Source: Dorea phocaeensis | GTDB lineage: Bacteria; Bacillota; Clostridia; Lachnospirales; Lachnospiraceae | Length of the DNA: 64,000 bases | Assembly: GCF_900240315.1 (NCBI RefSeq) | Contig: NZ_OEPZ01000002.1 | Location: forward strand, 310,001-374,000 | Reading direction: 5' to 3' | Part shown: positions 49,979 to 59,516 of the stretch, in pieces | Position numbering within the stretch: the first letter of the stretch is position 1 | Layout of the letters: each line of letters opens with the position of its first letter | Notes under the pieces: model-generated | Told to the model about the DNA's origin: nothing | Databases searched by the model: none | What the model saw: the letters and a program-made list of their open reading frames with translations, nothing else | Translations under genes and position numbers: made by a program

Positions 49979-51862
49979 ATGAACCAATGCTATGGATGCA
50001 ACACCTGCAAAAGTGCAGATCAGCCGCTGGAAGGATTTATTCGTTCCCTTCCAATGGAAACTTCCCACCACCGCGTCGAAGGACAAAGTACCAAATGTGG
50101 ATTCGGCTTACAGGGTGTCTGTTGCCGTCTCTGCTCCAACGGCCCATGCCGGATTACCCCAGAAGCTCCAAGAGGTATCTGCGGCGCAAGCGCAGATACG
50201 ATCGTTGCCCGTAATTTTCTAAGAGCGGTTGCTTCCGGGAGCGGCTGTTATATACATATCGTAGAGAATACAGCGCTGAATCTTAAGAAGACTGCACAGG
50301 CAAAGGGAGAATTAAAAGGAATTGCTTCCTTAAACCATCTGGCAGACATTTTTGGAATCGAGGAAGAAGACAACTATAAAAAGGCTGAAAAAGTGGCTGA
50401 CGCTGTTCTGGCCGACCTCTACAAACCAGAGTATGTCTCTGCGGAATTGATCGAAAAGATTGCTTATGCTCCCCGCGTAGCACGCTGGAAAGAACTTGGT
50501 ATTATGCCGGGCGGCGCCAAAGCAGAAGTGTTCAAAGGAGTCGTAAAATGTTCCACCAACTTAAATTCCGATCCAGTCGATATGCTGACTGACTGCCTGA
50601 AGCTTGGAATCTCCACAGGTGTCTATGGGCTTACCCTGACCAACCTGTTAAACGACGTCCTCCTTGGACAGCCAGAACTTCGCATGGCTCCTGTAGGACT
50701 TCGCGTGATTGACCCGGACTATATCAATATTATGATCACCGGACACCAGCACACCATCTTTGTAGATCTTCAGGAACGTCTGATTTCCGAAGAAGCGAAG
50801 AAAAAGGCACAGGCCGCCGGCGCCAGAGGCTTCAAACTGGTAGGCTGTACCTGTGTCGGCCAGGATTTGCAACTTCGCGGTGCGCACTACACGGAGGTAT
50901 TCGATGGACACGCCGGAAATAACTACACCAGTGAAGCAATTCTCGCAACCGGCGCCATTGACGCTGTCCTGTCAGAGTTCAACTGTACACTTCCGGGAAT
51001 TGAACCAATCTGCGATGAATTAAAGATCAAACAGATCTGCCTGGACGATGTTGCCAAAAAGGCAAATGCAGAACTGATGCAGTTTGATTTCGCACATCGC
51101 GAAGAACAAAGCGATATCATTATCGACAAAATCATCGAATCTTACAAGGAACGAAGAGGTACAGTACCGCTTCACCTGATGGAAGACCACGGAAACGATC
51201 ACACCCTAACCGGCGTCAGCGAAGGTTCTCTTAAAGACTTCCTGGGCGGAAAATGGACTCCGCTTATTGAACTTCTTGCTGCCGGAGAAATCAAAGGAAT
51301 CGCCGGAGTCGTTGGATGCTCCAATTTAACGGCCGGAGGGCATGACGTCTTAAGCGTAGACCTTACCAAAGAACTCATCGCCCGCGATATTCTGGTTCTG
51401 ACTGCCGGATGTTCCTCTGGTGGAATCGAAAACTGTGGTCTTATGACACCGGAAGCTGCAGAACTTGCCGGACCTAAACTGCGTGCAGTCTGTAAGAAAC
51501 TTGGCATTCCACCGGTATTAAACTTTGGTCCTTGCCTGGCTATTGGCCGTCTGGAAATCGTTGCCACAGAGATTGCTTCTGAACTTGGCGTAGACCTTCC
51601 GAAACTTCCGTTGGTTCTCTCTGCCGCACAGTGGCTGGAAGAGCAGGCTCTCGCCGACGGATGCTTCGGACTTGCGCTTGGACTTCCACTGCATCTTGGA
51701 CTTCCGCCATTTGTAACTGGCAGCAAGACGGCTGTTCAGGTACTGACAGAAGATATGAAAGAATTAACCGGAGGTCAGGTCATTATTAACGACAACGCCA
51801 AAGAATCTGCCAACATTCTGGAACAGATCATTCTGGAAAAACGGCAAGGCTTACACATATAG
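49979..51862 (+). CDS. cooS: Anaerobic Ni-Fe carbon monoxide dehydrogenase catalytic subunit, divergent
   Basis: 627 residues. Cys40, 48, 49, 52, 57 and 68 (CGFGLQGVCCRLCSNGPC...) fit the D and B cluster pattern. C-cluster ligand regions remain: CTCVGQD, NCTLPGIEP, GIAGVVGCSN, LTAGCSSGG, LNFGPC. Two odd points: the usual GAAAHSDH segment is replaced by SGSGCYIHIVEN, and the GH-x-P motif is GHQHT. The N-terminus also has an extra C-x2-C-x2-C (residues 4-10). It should oxidise CO or a related reaction, but catalysis is uncertain. First of cooS-ferredoxin-oxidoreductase. Confidence 0.92.
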   Translation: MNQCYGCNTCKSADQPLEGFIRSLPMETSHHRVEGQSTKCGFGLQGVCCRLCSNGPCRITPEAPRGICGASADTIVARNFLRAVASGSGCYIHIVENTALNLKKTAQAKGELKGIASLNHLADIFGIEEEDNYKKAEKVADAVLADLYKPEYVSAELIEKIAYAPRVARWKELGIMPGGAKAEVFKGVVKCSTNLNSDPVDMLTDCLKLGISTGVYGLTLTNLLNDVLLGQPELRMAPVGLRVIDPDYINIMITGHQHTIFVDLQERLISEEAKKKAQAAGARGFKLVGCTCVGQDLQLRGAHYTEVFDGHAGNNYTSEAILATGAIDAVLSEFNCTLPGIEPICDELKIKQICLDDVAKKANAELMQFDFAHREEQSDIIIDKIIESYKERRGTVPLHLMEDHGNDHTLTGVSEGSLKDFLGGKWTPLIELLAAGEIKGIAGVVGCSNLTAGGHDVLSVDLTKELIARDILVLTAGCSSGGIENCGLMTPEAAELAGPKLRAVCKKLGIPPVLNFGPCLAIGRLEIVATEIASELGVDLPKLPLVLSAAQWLEEQALADGCFGLALGLPLHLGLPPFVTGSKTAVQVLTEDMKELTGGQVIINDNAKESANILEQIILEKRQGLHI

Positions 51863-51873
51863 GAGGGAGCGCT

Positions 51874-52326
51874 ATGAGACGAATTATGATTGATGCCTCC
51901 AAATGTGACGGCTGCAAAAACTGCACCGTCGCCTGTATGCAGGCACACCGGGAAACTCCCGGAACCATATATGATCTGGATCTGACCGATATCCGAAACG
52001 AATCCAGAAATCACATCGAGAAGATGCCGGACGGATCTTACCGTCCTATCTTCTGCCGCCACTGTGATCTCCCAGAATGCGTTATGTCCTGCATGAGCGG
52101 AGCGCTTACCAAAGATCCGCAGACCGGAATCGTCTCCTACGACGAGAAAAAGTGTGGCTCCTGCTTCATGTGTGTTATGAACTGCCCGTACGGAGTCTTA
52201 AAAGCCGACACCGCCACTCACACCAAGGTCATCAAATGCGATTTCTGCCTGCTGGATAACGCAGAGCCTAACTGCGTAAAATCCTGTCCGAAAAAGGCAA
52301 TCTATGTAGAGGAGGTGTCTTTATGA
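51874..52326 (+). CDS. cooF: Four-cluster 4Fe-4S ferredoxin (CooF/HycB-like)
   Basis: 150 residues with four Cys sets: CDGCKNCTVAC (11-21), CRHCDLPECVMSC, CGSCFMCVMNC and CDFCLLDNAEPNCVKSC. Electron carrier between CooS and the following oxidoreductase. Eleven bases after cooS; its stop overlaps the next ATG (ATGA). Confidence 0.93.
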   Translation: MRRIMIDASKCDGCKNCTVACMQAHRETPGTIYDLDLTDIRNESRNHIEKMPDGSYRPIFCRHCDLPECVMSCMSGALTKDPQTGIVSYDEKKCGSCFMCVMNCPYGVLKADTATHTKVIKCDFCLLDNAEPNCVKSCPKKAIYVEEVSL

Positions 52327-53546
52327 AACATGTAATTATCGGAGTTGGCGCTGCCGGAATCACAGCCGCCAAAACGCTCCGCGAAAAGGATCCAAGCTGT
52401 TCCATTACCATGATTTCCACAGACACGCACGTGCACTCCCGCTGTATGCTCCACCGCTATCTAAGCCATGAAAGGAATGAGGATACCCTCTCCTTTGTAG
52501 AGCCGGACTTTTTTGAAACCAATCGCATTACATGGATCAAAGGCGCTCCTGTTCGTACCATTGATGTGGAACAGAAGCTTGTATGTCTGGAAAATGGAAG
52601 TTCACAGCCCTTTGACCAGCTTCTGATTGCAACCGGCGCCAATAGCTTCATTCCGCCGGTGGGACAGTTCCGCGAAGCAAACAACGTCTTTGGCCTTCGT
52701 AATCTGTCCGATGCTCAGGCAATCCGCCCATTGTCTGACCAGGCTGACAAAATTCTAATCGTCGGCTCTGGACTTGTGGGTATGGATGCAGCCTATGCAT
52801 TTCTGGAACAGGGCAAGGACGTAACCGTCGTAGAGATGGCAGACAGAATCCTGCCGATCCAGTTAAATGAAACGGCCGGGCAGGCATACAAAGATTTATT
52901 TGAAGCGCACGGCTGCCGTTTCCTTCTTGGAAAAAAAGCTTCTGAAACTCACATGAACGATCAGGGGGCGATCGACTTTGTCTCTCTGGACGATGGAACC
53001 CGTATCGACTGCGATCTGGTCATCGTTGCCGCCGGGGTTCGTCCCGCACTGGAATGCGCTCAGGATACTCCGATCGACATCGATCGCTTTATCAAGGTAT
53101 CAGATACCATGGAGACCAGCTGCCCGAATATCTATGCAGCAGGTGATGTTGCCGGACTATCCGGAATCTGGCCAAACGCTATGAAACAAGGTCAGACCGC
53201 CGCACTTAACATGTGTGGAATCCATACCGTGTACGAGGACCGATATGCCATGAAGAACACCATGAATTTCTACGGTCTGGTAACACTCTCTTTGGGTCGC
53301 GGAGTCGCCGAAGAAGGAGATCTTGTACTGGAAGAAGAGGATGCTCACAACTATCGCCGCGCAATTCTTAGGAACGGCAAATTAGACAGCATTCTTCTGC
53401 AGGGAAAAATTGACTATTCCGGAATCTATCAATATCTGATCAAAAATCAGATTGACCTTTCCGGACGGGAAACGGATATCTTTCACCTATCTTTTGCCGA
53501 TTTCTACGGTGTCAAAGATAATGGCGGATATCAGTATCAGGTATAG
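52323..53546 (+). CDS. FAD/NAD-dependent oxidoreductase of the CODH module (FNOR)
   Basis: 407 residues. GVGAAGITAAKTL (FAD Rossmann), IVGSGLVGMDAAYAFLEQGKDVTVVE (NAD Rossmann), and IYAAGDVAG near 273. A pyridine nucleotide-disulfide oxidoreductase-type flavoprotein that lacks a CxxxxC active site; it likely passes electrons from the ferredoxin to NAD(P). Coupled to the ferredoxin by a four-base overlap. Confidence 0.9.
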   Translation: MKHVIIGVGAAGITAAKTLREKDPSCSITMISTDTHVHSRCMLHRYLSHERNEDTLSFVEPDFFETNRITWIKGAPVRTIDVEQKLVCLENGSSQPFDQLLIATGANSFIPPVGQFREANNVFGLRNLSDAQAIRPLSDQADKILIVGSGLVGMDAAYAFLEQGKDVTVVEMADRILPIQLNETAGQAYKDLFEAHGCRFLLGKKASETHMNDQGAIDFVSLDDGTRIDCDLVIVAAGVRPALECAQDTPIDIDRFIKVSDTMETSCPNIYAAGDVAGLSGIWPNAMKQGQTAALNMCGIHTVYEDRYAMKNTMNFYGLVTLSLGRGVAEEGDLVLEEEDAHNYRRAILRNGKLDSILLQGKIDYSGIYQYLIKNQIDLSGRETDIFHLSFADFYGVKDNGGYQYQV

Positions 53547-53578
53547 TTCAGAATTTTCAAAGTCTTTCTGTAAATGTA

Positions 53579-53620
53579 ATTTGGGACGGAGTAAAGTTGC
53601 ATTTTACTCCGTCCCCAATT
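53579..53620. terminator. Bidirectional terminator after the CODH module
   Basis: GGGACGGAGTAAA pairs perfectly with TTTACTCCGTCCC across a short loop, between the convergent stops at 53546 and 53625. Confidence 0.8.
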
Positions 53621-53624
53621 AACT

Positions 53625-54536
53625 CTATACCTCTTTGCAGTATCCATCCAGGTTATCAAGCACCTTAGAATTCAAGCGTTCCACCGCCTGCCTTGTCATA
53701 CCTGAAGAACGTTTCTGACAATAGACATTCTTTCTCTCCAGCAGAGATTCTTCTCCCAATCCCATTAAAGTATCGCAGAAATACCAGGTATTCTCCAGAT
53801 CCAGCCATTTTTCCAAAGCTTTCTGATCAAAACACGGGCTAAGCGCCGTATTGAATAAGAGTTTATTTGCTCCCATAATCGCAAACTCTTCTTCATACAG
53901 TAATGTCACATTTTTACTCAGGCAGCTACAGATCACATCACATTCCTCCAAGAGTCCATGAAGCTCCTGATAGCGATATCCTTCCGCCTCTTCTAGTTCT
54001 GGTTTTCTGGTTCGGCTGTAATAACGAACATCTGCGCCCATCATCTTAAGCGCTCTGGCCACTGCCTGCGCGCTGGCTCCCAGCCCCAGAAGTCCAACCT
54101 TTGCTCCTGATACCTCTGAGATCTCTCCTAAAAGCGGCTGATAACCATCTACGCCGTGAAGTCGTCTAATCAGATTCATCAGCACGTACTCTGCTACCCC
54201 TTCATCTCCATAATCCCGGATTCCGGTCACCGTAATTCCGTGCTCTCTCGCATACGCGATATCCACATTAGAACTTGCCTCGGAATACAAACTGCAGCAC
54301 ATCCCAATATATTTAACATTTGGACATTGGGACAGAATATCTGCTCCGATTGCATGAGTATAGCTTACGAAAATAGCATCTGCATCACCAATCCGGGAGA
54401 CGATCTCCTGCGCATTCTCCGGCTGCGTATCATAAAAAATGGTTTCCTCACAGTATTGATCTAAAACCGCTTTACTTTCCTCCAAAAAAGATACTGGTTG
54501 AATTGCTACTAACTTCTTGATTTTTTTCTTGTTCAT
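53625..54536 (-). CDS. 2-hydroxyacid dehydrogenase-like NAD-binding protein, degenerate active site
   Basis: 303 residues with the D-2-hydroxyacid dehydrogenase fold: NAD loop LLGLGASAQAVARALKMMGADVRYYSR near 148-175. In this family Arg follows N-x-x (usually N-x-x-R-G) and a catalytic His occurs in T-P-H. Here the matching places read NTALSP and QKRSSGMT, so both Arg and His are missing. Either the enzyme uses different residues or it is not a dehydrogenase. Converges with the CODH module. Confidence 0.8.
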   Translation of the reverse strand: MNKKKIKKLVAIQPVSFLEESKAVLDQYCEETIFYDTQPENAQEIVSRIGDADAIFVSYTHAIGADILSQCPNVKYIGMCCSLYSEASSNVDIAYAREHGITVTGIRDYGDEGVAEYVLMNLIRRLHGVDGYQPLLGEISEVSGAKVGLLGLGASAQAVARALKMMGADVRYYSRTRKPELEEAEGYRYQELHGLLEECDVICSCLSKNVTLLYEEEFAIMGANKLLFNTALSPCFDQKALEKWLDLENTWYFCDTLMGLGEESLLERKNVYCQKRSSGMTRQAVERLNSKVLDNLDGYCKEV

Positions 54537-54554
54537 TCTATTTTGCTCCTTTTA

Positions 54555-55166
54555 TTATATTTTTTCCTCTGCCATCCGCATCAGCCGCCCGCCATTTTCC
54601 TTCAGCCAGCGCTTCCACCGATCATAATTCGGATATACCTCCCCAACCAATTTCCAAAATCGGGGCGAATGGTTCATCTCAATTCGATGGCAAAGTTCAT
54701 GTACTACCACATAATCAACGACTCCCGGCGGAGCCATCATCAGCAGACAATTAAAATTCAAGTTCCCTCTTTGGCTACAGCTCCCCCACCTGGTCTTCTG
54801 TCTGCGAATGGTAATTCGCCCGTATGATATTCCCATTTTCCCAGCATAAAAGGCTGCTCGCGCAGGGAACACTTCCTCCGCCTGCATTTTCAATACTTTA
54901 AGCTCCGCTTCCGTTAACTTCCCGTACTGCGCTTCCTCTTCTTTGAGCTGCTCTTGTCTTGCCCGCACTTTCGCAAGACTCTTCTGAATCCATGCAGATT
55001 TGCTTTCAAAGAACCTTAAGATCACATCCTCTGAAACTCCATATGGAGCCCGAATTCTGATCATTCCTTCTGGTGTCACTTCCAACCCCAAAGTTTTCCG
55101 GCTGCTTCTGATAATCTCTGGCTTTAACAAAGATTTGCGGGCTCTTATGCTTCGTTTTCCTGCCAC
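54555..55166 (-). CDS. YgjP-family (DUF45, SprT-like) metallopeptidase
   Basis: 203 residues. Zinc motif VVHELCHRIEMNHSPRFW near 162-180 (HExxH read as HELCH with a distant His), and RWGSCSQRGNLNFNCLLMMAPPGVVDYV before it. Small cytoplasmic peptidase of unknown substrate. Three bases separate it from mazG. Confidence 0.9.
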   Translation of the reverse strand: MAGKRSIRARKSLLKPEIIRSSRKTLGLEVTPEGMIRIRAPYGVSEDVILRFFESKSAWIQKSLAKVRARQEQLKEEEAQYGKLTEAELKVLKMQAEEVFPARAAFYAGKMGISYGRITIRRQKTRWGSCSQRGNLNFNCLLMMAPPGVVDYVVVHELCHRIEMNHSPRFWKLVGEVYPNYDRWKRWLKENGGRLMRMAEEKI

Positions 55167-55169
55167 TAT

Positions 55170-55643
55170 TTAAACATATCCTTTCCGCCGCTTTGCAACA
55201 TCAATCAATTCCTTCGCCTCATCAAAAGCCTCCGGAAGGTACGCCCTCGCCCACTCTTTTCCCTTTTTTTCTCTCTTCTTAATAGACTCCCAGTTCACCA
55301 ATACTTCCTGAGAATTCTGGACTTCTGTCGTTCCAAATACATGGGGATGACGGCGGATCATCTTCTCAGAGATTCCGCGGATGACGTCATCCATGGTAAA
55401 GAGATTTTCTTCCTCGGCAATCTGCGCATGCATCACCACCTGAAGCAAAAGATCTCCTAGCTCTTCCTTCAGATTCTCTGCATCCCCAGTCTTCTCCAAA
55501 ATATTAATCCCGCAAACCACCTCTGCCGCTTCTTCCACGCAGGCCGGCTTCAAACTTACATGCGTCTGTTCCCGATCCCAGGGACAGCCATTCTCTCCTC
55601 TAAGCTGAGCTATAATCTCCTGCAATCTTTCAAATTCTGTCAT
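55170..55643 (-). CDS. mazG: MazG nucleotide pyrophosphohydrolase
   Basis: 157 residues, single MazG domain. [47 protein letters not shown] (EExxE-12-ExxD metal pattern). Hydrolyses NTPs; linked to stress in other bacteria. Its start overlaps the end of the WYL gene by 14 bp. Confidence 0.93.
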   Translation of the reverse strand: MTEFERLQEIIAQLRGENGCPWDREQTHVSLKPACVEEAAEVVCGINILEKTGDAENLKEELGDLLLQVVMHAQIAEEENLFTMDDVIRGISEKMIRRHPHVFGTTEVQNSQEVLVNWESIKKREKKGKEWARAYLPEAFDEAKELIDVAKRRKGYV

Positions 55644-56649
55644 TCTCTTCCATCTCCTCCCCCTTGTATCGATCTGCCAGCCGTAAGATCTCCTGATTCA
55701 TGCGCGCCCGGACGCTTGGCGGTCCCAGAATCTCCACACCATCACCCAAAGCGAAAATCCATCCCAGGAACTGACCGCTGACCTGCACGTCCACCTTCAC
55801 AGTAAAACGTGCCTCGTCTGCCGGAACCATCATCACATCTTTCCCGAACCGGTCAATAATCACTCCCGCCAGATCATTTTTCACCAAAAGCTTTACCGCC
55901 TCTTCTTTTCCTCCATACATCCCAAAACTTTTCTTCGCATAAGCTGCCATGTCAAGCTTTTGGAAAAACTCTTTTCCTTCCCGCGCTTCTTCCGACAGCG
56001 TAATCTTCAGCATCTTATCTACACGGTAATGCTTAATTTGCTCTGCATCAGAATCATATCCCACCAGATAATAGTTCTCCGCATCCCAGGAAAGTCCCCA
56101 GGGACTGATATGGTAATATGCTCCGCCATGGCGAAGCTCCATCTCTTTCTTCACATTCCACTGATAATACTGGAAGTGGATCTTTCGATTCTTTGCAATT
56201 GCTCCATGAATAGTATCTACATTATAGTAAATCGTTTCGTTCATGGTCTTAATCCGTCCCGCAACGAAAACCTGACGCTGCAGTGCAGATGCTTCATATT
56301 TGCTCGCCAGTTTTTCCAGCTTTGCGATCAGCTGATTGGACTTTCTGGCAGTGATGAACTTGGAAGACTGAATCACATCCACCAAAAGCTTCAGTTCCGG
56401 GATCTCAAACGGACGCTCCACCACATGATAACGATATCCGCCTCCGCAAGGCTCTCCTGCCACCTCGATTCCAAGAACCTCCAGATCACGCAAATCATTG
56501 TAGAGACTCTTTCTCTCTGCCGTAATCTCATAACGCGCCAATTCTTCCTTGATCTCTGCCATGGTCAGAAAATGATCTTCATCCGTCTTTTCCAGCATGA
56601 TCTGTGCCAGCCGGTACAATTTGAATTTCTGATTCTTTCCTTTCGCCAT
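55630..56649 (-). CDS. WYL-domain transcriptional regulator
   Basis: 339 residues from the ATG with AGGAGG six bases upstream. N-terminal HTH ([41 protein letters not shown]). Central WYL domain: [33 protein letters not shown]. Probably binds a nucleotide or nucleic-acid ligand. Overlap with mazG suggests shared regulation. Confidence 0.9.
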   Translation of the reverse strand: MAKGKNQKFKLYRLAQIMLEKTDEDHFLTMAEIKEELARYEITAERKSLYNDLRDLEVLGIEVAGEPCGGGYRYHVVERPFEIPELKLLVDVIQSSKFITARKSNQLIAKLEKLASKYEASALQRQVFVAGRIKTMNETIYYNVDTIHGAIAKNRKIHFQYYQWNVKKEMELRHGGAYYHISPWGLSWDAENYYLVGYDSDAEQIKHYRVDKMLKITLSEEAREGKEFFQKLDMAAYAKKSFGMYGGKEEAVKLLVKNDLAGVIIDRFGKDVMMVPADEARFTVKVDVQVSGQFLGWIFALGDGVEILGPPSVRARMNQEILRLADRYKGEEMEENDRI

Positions 56650-56710
56650 ATTTCCTCCTCTTGCCACTTATATGTACCAGTATAGCATGGATGAGACTCT
56701 TATGGGACAC

Positions 56711-56812
56711 TTAATCTTCAAGAAATTCATAGTAATCTGATTCACAGCTAAACAACATATATTCTCCGTCCACATATCCCATGTATCCTTTATCTGTATG
56801 GTAACCACGCAT
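56711..56812 (-). CDS. Conserved-looking 33-residue protein
   Basis: MRGYHTDKGYMGYVDGEYML, then FSCESDYYEFLED. AAGGAGC lies ten bases before the ATG. Acidic and aromatic-rich with no membrane segment or cysteines beyond one. It has a coherent composition, so I think it is real. The frame stays open upstream (no ATG), so the N-terminus could be longer. Function unknown. Confidence 0.55.
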   Translation of the reverse strand: MRGYHTDKGYMGYVDGEYMLFSCESDYYEFLED

Positions 56813-56870
56813 AATAACCGCTCCTTCCAAAACTCTTGCATCTGTTCTTCTTGTTACTGTTATTATGCAA

Positions 56871-56902
56871 CGTGGGCTGTCCTATAAGAAGGACAGCCCA
56901 CG
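56871..56902. terminator. Perfect 12-bp hairpin
   Basis: CGTGGGCTGTCC, 8-nt loop, GGACAGCCCACG. On the plus strand CTTTCTTTTC follows; on the minus strand no U-tract follows. It ends the ArsC-like gene on the minus strand by position but has a better tail on the plus strand. Confidence 0.5.
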
Positions 56903-56932
56903 CTTTCTTTTCGGCTTTTTTCACTTTTATTT

Positions 56933-57292
56933 CTATTTTTCTAATTTTTCAGTCCACTCTGCTTCTTTGAATCCCGTCAATACCACGTCATCCCCAATTG
57001 CGAGCGGTCTTTTTACCAGCATTCCATCCGTTGCCAGAAGCTCTAGAATCTCTTCATCCGTCATGGTCGGAAGCTTGTCCTTTAAATTCATTTCGCGATA
57101 CAGCATTCCACTCGTGTTCACAAATCTCTTAATTGGAATCCCGCTCTTTTGATACCAGACCGCCAACTCTTCTGCCGTCGGATTCTGCTCTTTGATATGG
57201 CGGTCCTCATAAGCAATCCCGTGATCATCCAGCCATTTCTTAGCCTTCTTGCAAGTGGTGCACTTTGGATATTCTATAAATAATATGCTCAT
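56933..57292 (-). CDS. ArsC/Spx family protein
   Basis: 119 residues from MSILFIEYPKCTTCKKAKKW (AAGGAG at nine bases). CxxC thiol motif CTTC at 11-14, VNTSGMLYREMNL, LVKRPLAIGDD. Thioredoxin-like fold; either a thiol-arsenate reductase or an Spx-like redox protein. The missing polymerase-binding residues of Spx cannot be judged by eye. Confidence 0.85.
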   Translation of the reverse strand: MSILFIEYPKCTTCKKAKKWLDDHGIAYEDRHIKEQNPTAEELAVWYQKSGIPIKRFVNTSGMLYREMNLKDKLPTMTDEEILELLATDGMLVKRPLAIGDDVVLTGFKEAEWTEKLEK

Positions 57293-57410
57293 ACTTTTCT
57301 TCTCCTTTTCCATGACTGATTGTCTATTTTTCTGTATTTTAGCACAGCTTATGATCCTTGACAATATCGCTTCAAAGATCTTTAACTGGCTTTTTGAAAA
57401 CCAGAAAGGC

Positions 57411-58742
57411 TTAAGGAAGATATGGGAAGAAATACATCACCAGCGCACACACCAGTGTTCCACACGCCGTTGCAAGGGTAGTTGCCACAAACATCGGCGG
57501 ATAACCTCCCTTCATATCCAGATCCGCTATACCAAGATTGATAATCACGGCAGTTCCATAAGGCAGTGTATCTACAATTGAGCACGCAAAACAGGACACC
57601 CGGTGTACGAACGCCAAGGAAAGTCCCGCCTCTGTACATCTTTCCGCAACGATCGGAACTGCAATCCGAATTGCCGCAGTAGACGAACTGGTCAGCGCAG
57701 CAATCATACAAACCGCAGCAATCAGAATAACAGCAGGCGAAAGATCTAAGCGAAATACCGCGTCGAGCATATTCTGAAATTCTGGAAGGCTTTGTACAAT
57801 CGTAGTAAATCCTACGATGGACCCAACTGCACTGACCGGACCAAAAGCCTGTTCCCCAGCAGCCTGCATAATTTTTAAAATCTCCGCACGTTTTTTTCTT
57901 CCTCTGCCTGGCAGATATTTCCAGAACAACACCAAAGACAATAACCAGGCAATCATTGTTGCCGAAAAAATATTAACTTTAAAAAGATTAAACAGAACAA
58001 CCAGCACCAAAAGCGGAATCAACGAAACCATTGCGTTTGGACATTTCGCATCACTTGTCGCAACGACATCTCTCGGTCCGTATGCAAAACGCTCCCCTCT
58101 GGCAACCGCCTTCTTTATCATAACTGTCGTTAGCACCGTCGTAACCAGGATTTCCACGATACATGCTGCAATTCCGCCTACGATACCTTCATAAGAAGAA
58201 GTGCCGAGCGCCTGCATTGCCAGAATATTCACCGTCTCGGCAGATCCAGGCGCCGACATCGCAAATGTATACACTCCACAGGATAAGATTCCCATTACGA
58301 ACCGTTTGGGAACATTCGCTCTTTCCATCAGCCGCAGGGCAATCGGATACATGGCCATCAATGTGACAAGCGCATTCAGACCGCAAAAAGCGAGCGCTCC
58401 CGATGCCAAAGCCATCGCAAGAATGCAGGATACATATTTTCTCGTTGCGCCCGCGTCCTCTTTAAAAAGAGCATTTGCAATCATATCTCCCACAGCATTG
58501 ACAGCTCCAGACCGATTGTACACCTGTGCCAGCAGACTTCCCGAAAAAATCAGTGGAAACAGAGACTGAAAGCTTGTACAAAAGCCGTCGAAAAAAGTTG
58601 TCATCATGGTTTCCCCATAGGGAAGTCCATTCATAAAAATCACAACTGCGGCAGCGGCAATCCCAACCATAAGAGGACTCCACCTGCGCATCATCAGGCA
58701 GATTACCGCTGCAAGCCCAAGAAAAATACTAACGTAGCCCAT
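57411..58742 (-). CDS. GntP-family permease
   Basis: About 443 residues, roughly 12 membrane helices, from MGYVSIFLGLAAVI. The PGSAETVNILAMQALGTSSYEG segment and YPIALRLMERANVPKR match the gluconate/organic-acid GntP pattern. It starts five bases after the SDR stop with little ribosome-binding site, so it depends on coupling. Carries an organic anion; last gene of the minus-strand reductase cluster. Confidence 0.8.
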   Translation of the reverse strand: MGYVSIFLGLAAVICLMMRRWSPLMVGIAAAAVVIFMNGLPYGETMMTTFFDGFCTSFQSLFPLIFSGSLLAQVYNRSGAVNAVGDMIANALFKEDAGATRKYVSCILAMALASGALAFCGLNALVTLMAMYPIALRLMERANVPKRFVMGILSCGVYTFAMSAPGSAETVNILAMQALGTSSYEGIVGGIAACIVEILVTTVLTTVMIKKAVARGERFAYGPRDVVATSDAKCPNAMVSLIPLLVLVVLFNLFKVNIFSATMIAWLLSLVLFWKYLPGRGRKKRAEILKIMQAAGEQAFGPVSAVGSIVGFTTIVQSLPEFQNMLDAVFRLDLSPAVILIAAVCMIAALTSSSTAAIRIAVPIVAERCTEAGLSLAFVHRVSCFACSIVDTLPYGTAVIINLGIADLDMKGGYPPMFVATTLATACGTLVCALVMYFFPYLP

Positions 58743-58746
58743 AACT

Positions 58747-59496
58747 CTAAACCATGGTCGTTCCACCGTTTGGTGACACAACCTGGCCAGTAATAAAATC
58801 AGAAGCCAGGAAATATCGCACAAGGTGGCACATCTCTGTCACTTCTCCTGCACGCTGAAGCGGACAGGATTTCGTACGAGTCTCCATCAGAACCGGATCT
58901 GTCTTCACCGCATCCCAGTACATATCTGTTTTGTGTGCCCCCGGCGCAATTGCATTCACCTGAATATTGTACTGGCCAAGATCAAGCGCCATCGCCTGCG
59001 TCATTCCTCGAACCGCAAACTTAGAACTTGCATACGCAATAGAACCAGGAGCCGCACGCAGACCAACCGCCGAACAAAGATTAATAATCTTCCCAAAATG
59101 ATTTGCAATCATAAGGTCCACAAAATGACGATTCATAAAGAAAGTTCCTTTTACGTTAACGTCAATAATATCACAAAATACTTTTGATTCTATCTTATCA
59201 CTGGGAACGTTTGCATAGATTCCCGCGTTATTGACAAGGACGTGAAGGTCTTTCCCCATCCGCTCTTCCGCCCATTTACGGAACACAATTATCTCCTCTT
59301 CGTTCTGCACCGCCAGCTTAAATGTTTCTACTCGAACTCCAAACGCCTTCTCAAGGCGGGCTTTTACCGCTTCGGCTTTCGCCGCGTTTCCATTATATGT
59401 AATGATTACATTGTAACCTTCTCTTGCAAGCTCTTCGGCAATCGCCTCTCCAAGCCCGCGAGAAGCTCCCGTTACAATTCCATACTTATCTGCCAT
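58747..59496 (-). CDS. Short-chain dehydrogenase/reductase
   Basis: 249 residues. NAD(P) loop VTGASRGLGEAIA (TGxxxGxG), NNAGIYAN, catalytic Ser in NLCSAVGL and Y-x3-K in YASSKFAVRGM, then DLGQYNIQVNAIAPGAHKTDM. FabG-like class. GGAGG precedes the ATG. Probably oxidises or reduces a hydroxyl/keto group on the cluster's substrate. Confidence 0.92.
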   Translation of the reverse strand: MADKYGIVTGASRGLGEAIAEELAREGYNVIITYNGNAAKAEAVKARLEKAFGVRVETFKLAVQNEEEIIVFRKWAEERMGKDLHVLVNNAGIYANVPSDKIESKVFCDIIDVNVKGTFFMNRHFVDLMIANHFGKIINLCSAVGLRAAPGSIAYASSKFAVRGMTQAMALDLGQYNIQVNAIAPGAHKTDMYWDAVKTDPVLMETRTKSCPLQRAGEVTEMCHLVRYFLASDFITGQVVSPNGGTTMV

Positions 59497-59516
59497 GTTC
59501 TCTTTCCTCCATTTTG

